NCBI RefSeq assembly: GCF_902499115.1
Contig: NZ_CABVPN010000043.1
Span: 1-34,621 of the forward strand
Length of the DNA: 34,621 bases
Source: Burkholderia diffusa
GTDB taxonomy: Bacteria; Pseudomonadota; Gammaproteobacteria; Burkholderiales; Burkholderiaceae
Reading direction: 5' to 3'
Made by a program: the position numbers and the translations under genes. This document shows positions 34,445-34,621 of the stretch, piece after piece (position 1 is the first letter of the stretch; every line of letters begins with the position of its first letter). Below the pieces are notes generated by a model. That model did not search any database. It was not told the DNA's origin and saw only the letters and a program-made list of their open reading frames with translations.

Positions 34445-34564
34445 CTTCAGACGTTGTCCGACCTCGATGGCCAGGCATTCCCGCGTGTAGTTGTCGACAA
34501 CGGGCAGAGCCCGAAGGCGTCTCCCGTCGAGGAGTGCGTCTGCAACTAATGGTATGGTCCACCC
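34445..34564 (-). pseudogene. IS3-family transposase remnant (OrfB core fragment)
   Basis: Read on the minus strand, about 40 codons give VADALLDGRRLRALPVVDNY followed by TRECLAIEVGQRL. That is the DDE-core pattern of IS3-family (IS407-like) OrfB proteins. Sequence before and after does not continue the protein, so only a fragment survives. It marks an old insertion or recombination scar at the edge of the RND locus. Confidence 0.75.
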
Positions 34565-34606
34565 GCTTCTTCTATCGTAGTGGCGCTACCACCCATGGAG
34601 GCTGCC

Positions 34607-34621
34607 ATGAACTCGGTCACG
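34607..34621 (+). CDS. Possible gene start at the right edge
   Basis: An ATG at 34607 is preceded by GGAGG at good spacing and begins Met-Asn-Ser-Val-Thr before the window ends. Such a start is compatible with, but far too short to prove, an IS110-type transposase or any other gene. It is reported only so that the edge is not read as empty. Confidence 0.3.

Overview
The window is GC-rich proteobacterial DNA. The gene types (PQQ dehydrogenase with pqqABCDE, a galactofuranose-type ABC importer, topoisomerase IB, an RND pump with a TetR repressor) and the high third-position GC suggest a Burkholderiales chromosome, most likely Burkholderia, perhaps a secondary replicon. The taxonomy is an inference from style and gene content. 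No tRNA, rRNA or CRISPR was seen.

Positions 1-16545 look like one alcohol-oxidation island. On the minus strand, read right to left, lie a PQQ alcohol dehydrogenase with the Asp-Tyr-Asp signature of lanthanide enzymes, a periplasmic binding protein fused to a cytochrome c (XoxJ-like plus XoxG-like), a HiPIP, a complete RpoD-like sigma factor overlapping the HiPIP gene, and the start of acetyl-CoA synthetase. On the plus strand lie a short TonB-like protein, a TonB-dependent receptor, a sigma-54 activator (GAF-AAA+-Fis) and pqqABCDE. A proline iminopeptidase converges on the receptor gene. Four correctly oriented sites with the core GGCAYGC-N3-TTGC sit upstream of acs, the dehydrogenase, the TonB-like gene and pqqA. 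Palindromic sites lie near each at about enhancer distance. The simplest reading is that the activator senses an alcohol or product and uses sigma-54 to switch on oxidation, cofactor synthesis, uptake and acetate activation together. The RpoD-like sigma factor would be made from the same operon.

Positions 16573-22769 hold a DNA topoisomerase IB (minus) and, divergently, a complete ytfQRT-yjfF-type sugar ABC importer. The operon has 4-base ATGA overlaps, an intercistronic hairpin and a promoter/operator candidate upstream.

Positions 22773-27354 hold a minus-strand stress or detoxification group: a small unassigned ORF, an SDR oxidoreductase, an HD-domain protein of the cyanamide hydratase type, a monofunctional catalase and an AraC regulator.

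Positions 27592-34067 form an RND efflux locus: an outer-membrane lipoprotein (minus), then divergently tetR, the adaptor and the pump. Two copies of a GTGAC(Y)A-N10-TNGGTCAC-type inverted repeat, one at each promoter region, are probable TetR operators. The right end (34068-34621) is non-coding with an IS3-family transposase remnant and possibly the start of another gene at the edge.
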